From: Bradyrhizobium mercantei
GTDB taxonomy: Bacteria; Pseudomonadota; Alphaproteobacteria; Rhizobiales; Xanthobacteraceae
Reading direction: 5' to 3'
Length of the DNA stretch: 64,000 nt
Assembly: GCF_001982635.1 (NCBI RefSeq)
Contig: NZ_MKFI01000003.1
Location: 747,052-811,051 of the forward strand
Positions 27,995 through 36,793 of the stretch are shown in pieces. Under the pieces are notes generated by a model. That model ran no database searches and was not told the DNA's origin. It was given only the letters and a program-made list of their open reading frames with translations. Within the stretch, counting starts at the first letter, position 1. Every line of letters starts with the position of its first letter. The translations under genes and the position numbers were made by a program.

Positions 27995-28836
27995 AATTCG
28001 GTCGCGCACGAAGACAACGAAGAAGGAGCCTCGCAGAATCATATCAGCGAAAAGCGAATTCGCGCCACTGCTGGAAGCCTTGCGGCGCCTAAAAGCGGAT
28101 AGCGAGTTTGGCTTCGAGGGGCTCATGCGCGACTGCCTTGAAACGCTCGCCCGACGTACCTTCCGCCTGCAAAAGCCAGGCCCTCAGGGCGGCGAGGATT
28201 TCCGTTCCGATGATGACCCTCTAGCGCCAACGATCTCTATCGAAGCGAAACGCTTTGGGGCGGCCACCAAGATTCCGCTCGACGAATTGAAGTCGAAACT
28301 TCGCGAAACGCTTGAGTCATCTACGCCACCCGATCTGTGGGGACTGGTCCTCTCGCGCGAGATGAAGCAGCCCGATTGGTCGGAACTCGAACGGATCGGC
28401 GCGGAGCACGGAGTCGTTCTGCTATGTCCGGACTGGCAGGTAACGCCGGGAAGTCACGTTGTTGCGCGCGACATCGGCGCCGGTTGCAAGCAGGGCCGCG
28501 GACCTTATCCTGAGCGCCCTGGCAATTCCATCCTCCGTCACTGCGGAGTACGACTCTGAGAAAGCCGGGTCCGATCAACCGATGCGAAGGTCCTGGCCGA
28601 TCTTGGGCGAAGGCAATGTCATCATTTGGCCCGAGACAACCAATCAGCACGAGCTGACGCCCTTGGATTGGATGCGGTGTGTAAGACCCTTTGCGACGAA
28701 TCCCGACGCGCGCCTGTCGGACGCGGATGTAAAGCGCCTCGCCGAAATCGAGATGTTTGTCACGGATGTCCGCCAGAGCTTTCAAGCTCTTGCTCGAAGC
28801 GCTTATGGATCGCGTGCGGTCTTTCGACGTTGCTAA
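27987..28836 (+). pseudogene. Frameshifted PD-(D/E)XK nuclease-like gene
   Basis: The first frame starts at ATG 27987, overlapping the AbiEii stop by 8 bp. It has a restriction-endonuclease-like core (GGEDFRSDDD then TISIEAKRFG, the D...ExK pattern) up to LLCPDWQVTPG near 28450. After about 28460 this frame turns into low-quality sequence, whereas the +1 frame gives plausible protein (ASRAADLILSALAIPSSVTA up to the stop at 28836). A frameshift around 28460-28480 best explains this. The complete ancestor was probably a large nuclease-plus-ATPase type protein; its identity is not known. Confidence 0.55.
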
Positions 28837-29097
28837 TCGGCGCTTTCCCTCCTGACGCTGCGGGCTCGCATGAGCGTCTTCGCCCAAATCGACAGTTGAT
28901 GCCGCCTCCAAGTTCGCACGCCGTTTGGACCCCTCTGGCGTAGACGGCGCCAAGACAAATAGCCCTTCCTGCTTAGGGATGTCGAAAATTGCCTCCTCAA
29001 TGTTCGCTATCCCCCTCCGAGAGCACGCTTCTCTATGATGACCGCATGCACGCTAGCGACGTCTTTCGCAGTGCGCTGGTCACCCTGGAGGTCTCGA

Positions 29098-29379
29098 ATG
29101 CCTAATACGATGGACGGCCTATCCCCGCGCTTCCTGCGGACGCCGGAGGCCGCGCGTTATCTTGGCCTTTCCGGCCGTACGCTCGAGAAGCATCGCACGT
29201 ACGGCACAGGGCCCACGTATCGAACGATCGGTGGTCGTGTTGTCTAAGCGCAGGATGATCTGAAAGCCTGGGCCGATCTCGGCGCCAAGACGTCGACGTC
29301 AGATCCCGGCAAAGGGACAGTGCTACCAGCCAAGAAGCCCCCGACGCTGCACCCTTACGCGGGCCAGGAGCGTCGCTGA
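29098..29379 (+). pseudogene. Excisionase/AlpA-like HTH protein with a nonsense codon
   Basis: The frame from ATG 29098 reads a MerR/AlpA-type helix-turn-helix (RFLRTPEAARYLGLSGRTLEKH, then RTIGGRVV). It hits TAA at 29245-29247, exactly where a Tyr codon (TAC) would be expected. Reading through, the same frame continues for 44 more codons of plausible protein (AQDDLKAWADLGAKTSTSDP onward) to TGA at 29377-29379. Proteins of this kind sit next to replication and transfer genes on integrative elements. A single C-to-A change is the simplest explanation. Confidence 0.65.
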
Positions 29380-29783
29380 CCGCGTACGCAGATGACGACA
29401 TGTGTCGGAGATGGCGCGCGATGCGCCGGGGGCTGAGTGCATATCTGTCCTTGCGGGCGAAAACGAAAACGAGTGATGCCGATCGACTGCTGGGCAGACG
29501 CGATCTCGATCCGAGACCAAGCCGAACCGAATCGCCGCATGAAGCGATCCAGCAGATCGTCACGCTGTTGGCGATCGAAACGACGATCGGCGGGCTGAAG
29601 CGCGCGCCGGTGCCCGGCCCGCCAAGGAACGAGGCCCTTGGATGGCGTTCCTTGCGGGCTAGCCGCTTGGCGAGCGGTTTGCGCATCTTTGCGAAGGCGA
29701 GGGTCGCCGAAGAGGATTCGTTGCGGTCTGAATACTGGCGGCCTGTCCACCCCGGGATGCCTGGGATCACATTTTCTAAATTT

Positions 29784-29792
29784 ATGTATACC
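29784..29792 (+). promoter_or_regulatory. Candidate FCD-regulator operator, distal copy
   Basis: ATGTATACC, containing the palindrome GTATAC. The same ATGTATAC octamer recurs 95 bp downstream, just before vanA. GTATAC-type palindromes are common in operators of GntR/FCD regulators, and such a regulator is encoded in this operon. Candidate only. Confidence 0.3.
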
Positions 29793-29876
29793 GAAGTTCC
29801 ATCCAATCTATAAATTTCCGCCGCATCATGGTCATTTTATAATCAAAAGTCGTCGTTTACGTTACAAACTCTTGCC

Positions 29877-29898
29877 ATATGTATACTGTAAGTATCCC
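29877..29898 (+). promoter_or_regulatory. Candidate FCD-regulator operator, proximal copy
   Basis: ATATGTATAC followed by TGTAAGTATCCC. It contains the GTATAC palindrome and an ATAC-N5-GTAT inverted repeat, 27 bp before the vanA start codon. A good site for autoregulation by the FCD regulator encoded next to vanA. Confidence 0.35.
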
Positions 29899-29924
29899 AA
29901 AAGTGCAGAAGGAGGAGCGAGCGA

Positions 29925-30974
29925 ATGGGTCACTGTTTTCCGATGAATGCTTGGTACGCTGCCGCTTGGGATGCCGACCTGAAGCAGGCGCTATTGCCGC
30001 GCACGATTTGCGGCAAGCACATCGTGATGTATCGCCGAAGCAACGGTGAGGTGGCTGCGCTGGAGGATGCCTGTTGGCATCGACTGGTGCCGCTCTCAAA
30101 AGGTCGGCTTGAGGGCGACACTGTCGTCTGCGGCTACCATGGGCTGAAGTTCAACGCGCAGGGCCGCTGCACCTTCATGCCCTCGCAAGAGACGATCAAC
30201 CCCTCCGCCTGCGTGCGTGCCTATCCTGTCGTCGAGCGCCATCGCTTCATCTGGCTGTGGATGGGCGATCCGGCGCTAGCTGACCCAAAGCTGGTGCCCG
30301 ACATGCACTGGAACAACGATCCCGCGTGGGCCGGCGACGGCAAGACCCTTCACCTCAAATGCGACTACCGTCTGGTCGTAGACAATCTCATGGACCTGAC
30401 CCACGAAACCTTCGTGCACGGCGCCAGCATCGGCAATGCCGCCATCGCGGAAGCGCCATTCGACGTCACGCATGGCGAGATGACCGCCACCGTGACGCGC
30501 TGGATGAAGGGGATTACTCCACCGCCGTTCTGGGCCAAGCAACTGCAAAAGTCTGGCCCGGTGGACCGCTGGCAAATCATTCGTTTCGCAGCGCCGTGCA
30601 CCATCAATATCGACGTCGGTGTTGCGCCTGCCGGAACCGGCGCCCCCGAAGGCGATCGCTCGGCCGGCGTCAACGGGATCGTTCTCAACACCATCACGCC
30701 CGAGACGGAAACCAGCTGCCACTATTTCTGGGCATTCGTGCGCAATTATCGCTTGGGCGAACAGCGCCTGACCACCGAACTCCGTGAAGGCGTTTCTGGC
30801 ATCTTCCGCGAGGACGAGCTTATTCTCGAGGCACAGCAGCGCGCGATCGACGAAAATCCCGATCGGATCTTCTATAACCTCAATATCGATGCGGGAGCGA
30901 TGTGGGCGCGCCGCCTGATTGATCGCATGATCGAGGCGGAGAATCCGCCGCCACATCGGCAGGCTGCGGAGTAG
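29925..30974 (+). CDS. vanA: Vanillate O-demethylase oxygenase subunit (Rieske)
   Basis: 349 residues. Oxidatively demethylates vanillate to protocatechuate. The Rieske [2Fe-2S] motif is CWH with 17 residues to CGYH (near residues 47-69), and the mononuclear iron site includes NLMDLTHETFVHG (Asp, two His). A strong GGAGG ribosome-binding site precedes ATG 29925. Operon with the regulator and reductase downstream (4-bp and 12-bp gaps). A related methoxy-aromatic substrate cannot be excluded. Confidence 0.9.
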   Translation: MGHCFPMNAWYAAAWDADLKQALLPRTICGKHIVMYRRSNGEVAALEDACWHRLVPLSKGRLEGDTVVCGYHGLKFNAQGRCTFMPSQETINPSACVRAYPVVERHRFIWLWMGDPALADPKLVPDMHWNNDPAWAGDGKTLHLKCDYRLVVDNLMDLTHETFVHGASIGNAAIAEAPFDVTHGEMTATVTRWMKGITPPPFWAKQLQKSGPVDRWQIIRFAAPCTINIDVGVAPAGTGAPEGDRSAGVNGIVLNTITPETETSCHYFWAFVRNYRLGEQRLTTELREGVSGIFREDELILEAQQRAIDENPDRIFYNLNIDAGAMWARRLIDRMIEAENPPPHRQAAE

Positions 30975-30977
30975 GGC

Positions 30978-31730
30978 ATGGCCGAGCGAGACAGTGATCG
31001 CTCCGTCTCACAGACCGTGCGCGCACAGCTCTGCCTGCGCGATCTGATCCTGTCGGGCGATTTGCGGCCGGGCGAGCGGATCTCCGAATTGCAGGCGGTG
31101 GAAACGACCGGCGCCTCGCGCACTCCGGTGCGAATGGCGCTGGTTCGGCTGGAGGAGGAAGGGCTTCTGGAAGCGATCCCTTCCGGCGGCTTCACGGTGA
31201 AGGCGTTTTCCGAGCGAGATGTCCTGGACTCGATCGAACTGCGCGGCACGCTGGAAGGTCTGGCCGCGCGCTTTGCCGCCGAGCGCGGGGTCTCGTCGCG
31301 CGATCTCGAGCCACTGAAAGGATGTCTCGACGAGATCGACGCCGTGGTGCAGCAGGATCGGATCTCGATCGAAGGCTTCTCCTCGTACGTCACGCTGAAT
31401 GCGCGCTTTCATGCGCTGTTGACCGAATTGTCGCGCAGCCCGCCATTGATCCGGCAGATCGATCGCGCGTCCGCGCTGCCATTTGCCTCGCCAAGCGGCT
31501 TTGTGATGACCCAATCAGAACTGCCGCAGGCGCACGAGACGCTCTTGATTGCGCAAGATCAACACCGCGTCGCGATCGACGCAATCGAAAACCGCGAGGG
31601 CGCGCGGGCCGAGGCCATCATGCGCGAGCACGCGCGGCTGGCGTCGCGCAATTTGCGGCTGGTGCTCAAGAACAAGACGCATTTTGACCTGCTGCCGGGG
31701 CTGGCACTCATCAGGACTGCAGGCGATTGA
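30978..31730 (+). CDS. GntR-family transcriptional regulator, FCD subfamily
   Basis: 250 residues. The N-terminal winged helix has LILSGDLRPGERISELQAVETTGASRTPVRMALVRL, the GntR pattern, and the C-terminal all-helical FCD domain has RGTLEGLAARFA and a late metal-binding His (REHARLASRNL). It lies between vanA and vanB, so it probably controls the vanillate operon in response to vanillate, as VanR does. The operator pair upstream of vanA is a likely target. Confidence 0.88.
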   Translation: MAERDSDRSVSQTVRAQLCLRDLILSGDLRPGERISELQAVETTGASRTPVRMALVRLEEEGLLEAIPSGGFTVKAFSERDVLDSIELRGTLEGLAARFAAERGVSSRDLEPLKGCLDEIDAVVQQDRISIEGFSSYVTLNARFHALLTELSRSPPLIRQIDRASALPFASPSGFVMTQSELPQAHETLLIAQDQHRVAIDAIENREGARAEAIMREHARLASRNLRLVLKNKTHFDLLPGLALIRTAGD

Positions 31731-31741
31731 AGGAGGGGCGC

Positions 31742-32722
31742 ATGCGCTTCATCGAGACCTGGACTCCCGCAACCCTGATTGCTGTTCGCGATCTGACGTC
31801 CTCGATCCGCGAGTTCCTGATCAGGCCGGACAGTTTCGACGGTGCGGCCTACCCGGTCGGCAGTCATATTGATGTCGCCGTCACCGTCGATGGCCGTCCC
31901 GAGGTGCGGTCCTATTCACTGATCGGCGAAGCTGACCGGGCCGGCTACCGTATCGCGGTGCGGCGCGCGGAAGATTCCCGCGGCGGCTCGCGCTACATGT
32001 GGTCGCTCGCGCCCGGGGCGCGGCTGACCATTACATTGCCGACCTCGCTGCTGCCGATCGATTGGGCGCGCCAGCATTGTTGCCTGATCGCCGGCGGCAT
32101 CGGCATCACGCCGCTGATTGGGGCAACACAGGTACTCGCTCGCCGCAAAGCTGAGTTCACGTTGCATTATGCGGTGCGTTCGCGTGAAGATGCCGTCTAT
32201 CTGGATGTTTTGGGTACCTTGCTGAAGGAGCGCCTCATCGTCCATGCAGGCAATGAAGGGCATCGGATCGAACTCGACACGTTGTTCGCCTCGCTGCCGC
32301 CCGATGCCATGACCCTGTTTTGCGGCCCGATGCGGATGCTTGATGCTGCGCGCCGGGCCTGGACCGGTGCGGGGCGTGCGTTATCCGACCTGCGCTACGA
32401 GACCTTCGGTTCGAGCGGCTTGCTGCCGACCGAAGATTTCCGGGTGCGCCTTGCGGACCGCGGCATCGAGATCGAGATTCCGCGCGATCGCTCGATGCTG
32501 GATGCGCTCAATGCGGCTGGTTATGAGGTCATTTCGGATTGCCGGCGCGGCGAGTGCGGCGTCTGCGCCGTCGACCTCGTCCATATCGACGGTGAAGTTG
32601 ACCATCGTGACGTGTTTTTCAGTGAGAATCAGAAGCGCGCTAATGAGAAGATCTGCGCATGTGTCTCGCGCGCCCGCGGCACCATCACGGTCGATATGTT
32701 GCAGCGCCCGGACGCTGTCTAG
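31742..32722 (+). CDS. vanB: Vanillate O-demethylase reductase subunit
   Basis: 326 residues from ATG 31742, which follows GGAGG; a TTG at 31727 is less likely. Layout of phthalate-dioxygenase-type reductases: an FMN-binding barrel (RSYSLIGEAD), an NAD-binding domain (IAGGIGITPLIGAT, FCGPMRML), and a C-terminal plant-type [2Fe-2S] ferredoxin domain with CRRGECGVCAVD and a later KICACVSRA. It passes electrons from NADH to VanA. Confidence 0.9.
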   Translation: MRFIETWTPATLIAVRDLTSSIREFLIRPDSFDGAAYPVGSHIDVAVTVDGRPEVRSYSLIGEADRAGYRIAVRRAEDSRGGSRYMWSLAPGARLTITLPTSLLPIDWARQHCCLIAGGIGITPLIGATQVLARRKAEFTLHYAVRSREDAVYLDVLGTLLKERLIVHAGNEGHRIELDTLFASLPPDAMTLFCGPMRMLDAARRAWTGAGRALSDLRYETFGSSGLLPTEDFRVRLADRGIEIEIPRDRSMLDALNAAGYEVISDCRRGECGVCAVDLVHIDGEVDHRDVFFSENQKRANEKICACVSRARGTITVDMLQRPDAV

Positions 32723-33242
32723 GCTCGCCACCATGCCTTGCAGACAACGTGGTTTCGCCTGGACCGGCCCGGCCGGCAGCAGCATGGGCTTTGGCGTTGA
32801 CGGAGTTCGCCTCCCGGTCGCCGAGTCTACTCCCGATGATCAAGGGCCTCTGGATGAGCATGCGGCGACGTATTGGCACCTGCTTCATGCCGGGGGCCAA
32901 TGCCCGGTCGGAAAAAAGCATCTCCGATTGTGCCGCGTAGCTGTGCGGATCGCGAACCGGTAGCGCAGCCCGAACCATCTTCGACACGAGGGATGGGACG
33001 GTTGCCGCAATCTGCCTCTGGCAGAGCGGCCAAGTCGGAATAGCCTCTTGTCCGGATCGTGCGATCGAGAACGATTGTCTCCCGGCTGCGACACGATTGC
33101 CCGCACGCATCACGCAATGCAAAATTGGCGACGACCTCTTCGCCGGATGGCGTATCCGGCGCGCGGGAACTCCGAGAGGATCACGTATCGCAGCGATGTG
33201 ATTGCAACAGGTTTGGGCCCTCCTGCAATCGAACGGCGCGTT
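32723..33242. other. Intergenic stretch, nothing recognised
   Basis: About 520 bp between vanB and the 3' end of the effector gene. Short frames on both strands show no domain and no terminator-like hairpin with a T tract was seen. Confidence 0.4.
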
Positions 33243-34994
33243 TCACAGCGCGAGGCCACGGTCGGCGAGCACCCGGTTGGTTAGCTCACCCTTGATCTCG
33301 CTGGCGATTTCTTTTGTGATCACGGCTCCGAGCCGCAGTTCGGCATCGGCGTCATCAGTCAGGTCAAGATCGGCGAGCCGTTGCCTCAGGCGGCTCGCGA
33401 ACTCCTCGCCCATGGCATCGATCAGCCGCTCCCGCGTCTCTTCGTAGGCGTCGGTCGCGATGCGCCTCATCACCTTGTCCCAGGGCTCCCAGCGCGTTGC
33501 GAGAAAGTCGGCGAACCCTGCCACCTCCTCATTGCGCACCTGCGTCTCGGCCGCATTGAGGTCGTCCTCAGTGACGTAGGAGACATCGAAGAAGCGCATA
33601 TCCGGGGCAATGTGCCGTAGCCCTAGCCGCTCGCGCAGCTTGACCTGGTAAGCAAGATGGACCTCGAGTTCGTCGACGAAACTGAGCGAGCGGACCTTCG
33701 CGTGCGCGATTGCCTCCAGCGCCTTCAAGCGGAACACGACCCGGCCGTGCTTCACGAGTTCGTCGAGCCGCTCGTCATAGGCTCCGTCTTTGACATCAGC
33801 TTCCAGCCGTGCGGTCTGCATGCCGTTCCACGTCATCGTGATACGATCTTCACAGGTCTCGCTCGCTCCTATGGCGAGCCGGAAGTATTTCTTGCGCAAT
33901 CGCGGCCTCGTCGCCGCCTGCCGCAGATCGTCGGCCACCGCCTGCCGGAACCCGCTATTGCTATGGTTCACGGTGTGCTGCAGCCTCCCGAGGAAACGTG
34001 CAAACTCCTGCGCGCCGGGCTCATCAATGAAGGTCTGCCAGGCGGCCACCACCTCCGCCTCGCCGTCCAGCCAGTCCGCGACTTCCTCGGGCAGAGGCCG
34101 CGGCTGAGTTTGCTCCGATCCTTCGCTTCTCGAGAAGAAAAGGTGCGGCCCGGCATAGCCTGGGACATTGCCGGCTGCCGCCAGATTGGTCCGTACCCGC
34201 TCAGACAACGGGTTACCGACCAGATCAACGTAGCTCTCCCGGCCGAGCCGCGTCAGCAGCGTCTCGGGCAGGCTGGTCAGCTGGTTGTTGCTCGCGTCGA
34301 GAAATCGGAGCCCGGCCGGGAGGCGGGCCGGCAGATTGGTCAGGCGGTTGTAGCTGGCGTTGAGTTCCTGAAGCGTTGCTGGAAGGGGATCGGGCAGACT
34401 GGTCAGCTGATTGCCCTGGACGTTCAGGCGCAGGAGCCCGGCTGGGAGGGGAGCCGGCAAGTTGTTCAGCTGGTTGCGCATGGCATAGAGGAGCCGGAGG
34501 CCGGCCGGAAGCGGATCGGGCAGGCTGGTCAACCGATTGTCGCTGGCTGCGAGCACCAAGAGGTCGGTCGGAAGGGGATTGGGCAGGCCGGTCAGCTGAT
34601 TCCCACAGACGCTCAGACGCTGGAGTGCGGCGGGGAAGGCGGCGGGCAGGGCTGTCAGGAACAGCAACGAAAGATCCAGCGGCGCATGGGCCGCGGCCGC
34701 GTCAAGCCAGCTTCTCGTTCGTCTTACAGCCTCTTGCCGATTCTCCTGTTCGCCCTGTCCCTCTCCGGCAGCCCAGCCCTCCAGGACATGGTCCTGCGCT
34801 GTTTCGCGAGCAGCCCGAGCTTCCCGGTTCGTCGGATCGCGGGCGGTGACGGCGACAGAGGAACGCGTCCTGGTCAGGGCTCCGACCCACTGCGTCGCGG
34901 CTCGGGTGAGAGCGCATAGGCAGCCTTGCTGTTGGTCTAGTTCGGAAGATTCAGGAGTAACGCCATCCTCCGGTTGGCACTGTCCTGGGTTCAT
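33243..34994 (-). CDS. nopM: Type III effector, LRR plus NEL E3 ubiquitin ligase (NopM/IpaH family)
   Basis: 583 residues from ATG 34994; an in-frame start at 35159 would make 638. Domain order: a Ser/Thr/Gln-rich secretion-type N-terminus, an array of 20-21-residue leucine-rich repeats with the LPDPLPAGLRLL and NQLTSLP pattern, and a C-terminal NEL domain with the catalytic loop ETCEDRITMTWN (Cys381 in the shorter numbering, followed by the conserved Asp). NEL proteins transfer ubiquitin to host proteins after injection. Rhizobial members are named NopM. No tts box was found upstream. No type III secretion genes lie in the window. Confidence 0.88.
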   Translation of the reverse strand: MNPGQCQPEDGVTPESSELDQQQGCLCALTRAATQWVGALTRTRSSVAVTARDPTNREARAARETAQDHVLEGWAAGEGQGEQENRQEAVRRTRSWLDAAAAHAPLDLSLLFLTALPAAFPAALQRLSVCGNQLTGLPNPLPTDLLVLAASDNRLTSLPDPLPAGLRLLYAMRNQLNNLPAPLPAGLLRLNVQGNQLTSLPDPLPATLQELNASYNRLTNLPARLPAGLRFLDASNNQLTSLPETLLTRLGRESYVDLVGNPLSERVRTNLAAAGNVPGYAGPHLFFSRSEGSEQTQPRPLPEEVADWLDGEAEVVAAWQTFIDEPGAQEFARFLGRLQHTVNHSNSGFRQAVADDLRQAATRPRLRKKYFRLAIGASETCEDRITMTWNGMQTARLEADVKDGAYDERLDELVKHGRVVFRLKALEAIAHAKVRSLSFVDELEVHLAYQVKLRERLGLRHIAPDMRFFDVSYVTEDDLNAAETQVRNEEVAGFADFLATRWEPWDKVMRRIATDAYEETRERLIDAMGEEFASRLRQRLADLDLTDDADAELRLGAVITKEIASEIKGELTNRVLADRGLAL

Positions 34995-35679
34995 CGATTC
35001 CGTCTCTTCGGTCGTCAGATCAAGGAGTACGCCGGAGCGGCGCTTCTTGCAGGCCCGTATCCTGCAATCTCGCCTGGCTTCAATGTCGCAGTGGTCAGGA
35101 TCAATCGAGCAAGCCTCATTGTGGACTCCTGACCCGGTGACGTTTGCGGCGCCGTTCAACCGCAGATTCCTGTTTCAGCAATCGGCGTGCCGCACGCGGA
35201 AGTTCTGCAGTCGTGCCTAACGGGCGAAAATCACCCCTTCGCCGCTACGGCGGCGGAACGATCGTGCTGCTTGGTGCGGTTTCGCACATCGGCGTTTCAA
35301 ATCAGACACGATTGGCACGAGGGAATGGACGGTCAATGGCGTCGCTTAGTCTCTCGTGCGGTGCTTGAACGTCTGCTCGAGCATGACGTGCCTTCCTGTG
35401 AGCTTACGACCAGGTGCCCGTCATGGGTGCATCACCGGGGCATCGTGCGTTTTGTGGCATCGATCCCTCGTAGAGAAGTTGGCGGACGTCGCGAGCGCTG
35501 TCATCCGGATGCGGGGTCGAACCGCTTGCTGGCTCACGCTGGGCTCAGCAATCTCTCGGCAATTTGGCAGAGGAACGGCTTCTATCTGTCAGACGGCCAG
35601 TGCGATTGGCCTGCTTCTTGCTATCCGACCATCAGCAAATTGTAACGGCCGTCAACGGATCACAGTCATTGGAGGGGCG
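34995..35679. other. Divergent intergenic region between effector and hupS
   Basis: About 685 bp upstream of both genes. The part up to 35159 could be coding if the longer effector start is used. The rest holds the hupS promoter at 35606-35622 and no supported gene. Confidence 0.5.
35606..35622 (+). promoter_or_regulatory. Sigma-54 (-24/-12) promoter of hupS
   Basis: TTGGCCTGCTTCTTGCT: GG and GC are separated by exactly 10 bases, as sigma-54 requires. Transcription would begin near 35633, leaving a leader of about 47 bases before hupS. No TGT-N10-ACA NifA site was found within 400 bp upstream. This fits HoxA-type activation as known in Bradyrhizobium. Confidence 0.65.
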
Positions 35680-36780
35680 ATGGGCGCGGCAACCGAAACG
35701 TTCTACGATGTGATCAGACGTCAGGGCATCACCCGTCGCAGTTTCCTCAAATTCTGCAGTTTGACGGCCGTGAGCCTCGGGCTCGGCCCGCTCGCAGCAA
35801 GCGATATTGCCAGCGCGCTCGAAACCAAGCCGCGTATGCCCGTGATCTGGATGCATGGGCTCGAATGCACCTGCTGCTCGGAAAGCTTTATCCGCTCGGC
35901 CCATCCATTGGTCAAAGACGCGGTGCTGTCGATGATTTCGCTCGATTATGACGATACCATCATGGCGGCGGCAGGACATCAGGCCGAAGCCATCCTTGAG
36001 GAGACCCGCGCCAAGTACAAAGGCCAGTATGTGCTTGCCGTCGAGGGTAATGTACCGCTGAACGAAGGCGGAATGTTCTGCATTGATGGCGGCAAGCCGT
36101 TCGTCGAAAAGCTCAGGTCAATGGCGGACGATTGCATGGCGATCATCGCTTGGGGCACTTGTGCGTCCTGGGGCTGCGTGCAGGCGGCCAAGCCCAACCC
36201 GACGAGGGCTGTGCCAATCGATAAGGTGATCACGAACAAGCCGATCATCAAAGTTCCCGGCTGTCCGCCGATCGCTGAGGTCATGACCGGTGTCGTGACC
36301 TTCATCACCACGTTCGGAAAACTTCCCGAACTCGACCGCCAGGGGCGGCCAAAGATGTTCTATTCCCAGCGCATCCACGACAAGTGCTATCGGCGTCCCC
36401 ATTTCGATGCCGGCCAATTCGTCGAGGAGTGGGACGACGAGGGCGCGCGCAAGGGCTATTGCCTCTACAAAATGGGCTGCAAGGGACCGACCGCCTACAA
36501 CGCCTGCTCGACCGTTCGCTGGAACGGCGGCATCTCCTTCCCCATCCAGTCCGGCCACGGCTGCTTCGCCTGCGCCGAAGACGGCTTTTGGGACAGGGGC
36601 TCGGCTTACGACCACCTCACGACCATCAAGCACTTCGGCATCGAGAAGAACGCCGATCAAATCGGCATGGCGGCTGCCGGCGCGGTCGGTCTTGGCGTTG
36701 CCGCGCATGCGGCGGTCACGGCCGCGAAGCGGCTCACCCGTAAAGGGGACGGCGCAGCTCAAGACAACCAACGAGGCTAG
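35680..36780 (+). CDS. hupS: Uptake [NiFe]-hydrogenase small subunit
   Basis: 366 residues from ATG 35680, which follows GGAGGGG. The N-terminal twin-arginine signal ITRRSFLKFCSLTAVSLGLG exports the folded heterodimer. The proximal cluster motif is GLECTCCSES, and later Cys motifs (GCPPIAEV, CYRRPHFDAGQF, CYKMGCKGP-like, CSTVRWNGG, GCFACAEDGFWD) bind the three Fe-S clusters. A hydrophobic C-terminal segment anchors it in the membrane. It passes electrons from H2 to the HupC cytochrome. First gene of the hup operon, with hupL 13 bp downstream. Confidence 0.96.
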   Translation: MGAATETFYDVIRRQGITRRSFLKFCSLTAVSLGLGPLAASDIASALETKPRMPVIWMHGLECTCCSESFIRSAHPLVKDAVLSMISLDYDDTIMAAAGHQAEAILEETRAKYKGQYVLAVEGNVPLNEGGMFCIDGGKPFVEKLRSMADDCMAIIAWGTCASWGCVQAAKPNPTRAVPIDKVITNKPIIKVPGCPPIAEVMTGVVTFITTFGKLPELDRQGRPKMFYSQRIHDKCYRRPHFDAGQFVEEWDDEGARKGYCLYKMGCKGPTAYNACSTVRWNGGISFPIQSGHGCFACAEDGFWDRGSAYDHLTTIKHFGIEKNADQIGMAAAGAVGLGVAAHAAVTAAKRLTRKGDGAAQDNQRG

Positions 36781-36793
36781 GTAGGGGGACAGG

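Larger units (their letters stand above)
29380..29924. other. Relic sequence and vanA upstream region
   Basis: About 545 bp. 29400-29813 is open on both strands, but neither reading has a recognisable domain. It may be decayed sequence of the same mobile element as the HTH gene. From about 29760 to 29924 the DNA becomes AT-rich and holds the vanA promoter region. Confidence 0.4.

Noticed and set aside
29102..29806. 234-codon minus-strand frame over the AlpA-like gene and its flank
   Set aside because: The opposite strand has a recognisable helix-turn-helix; the minus frame is rich in Arg and Ser and has no domain.
34994..35159. Longer 638-residue start for the NEL effector
   Set aside because: Not excluded, but the added 55 residues are Cys/Arg-rich, unlike a secretion signal; the ATG at 34994 gives a Ser/Gln-rich N-terminus.
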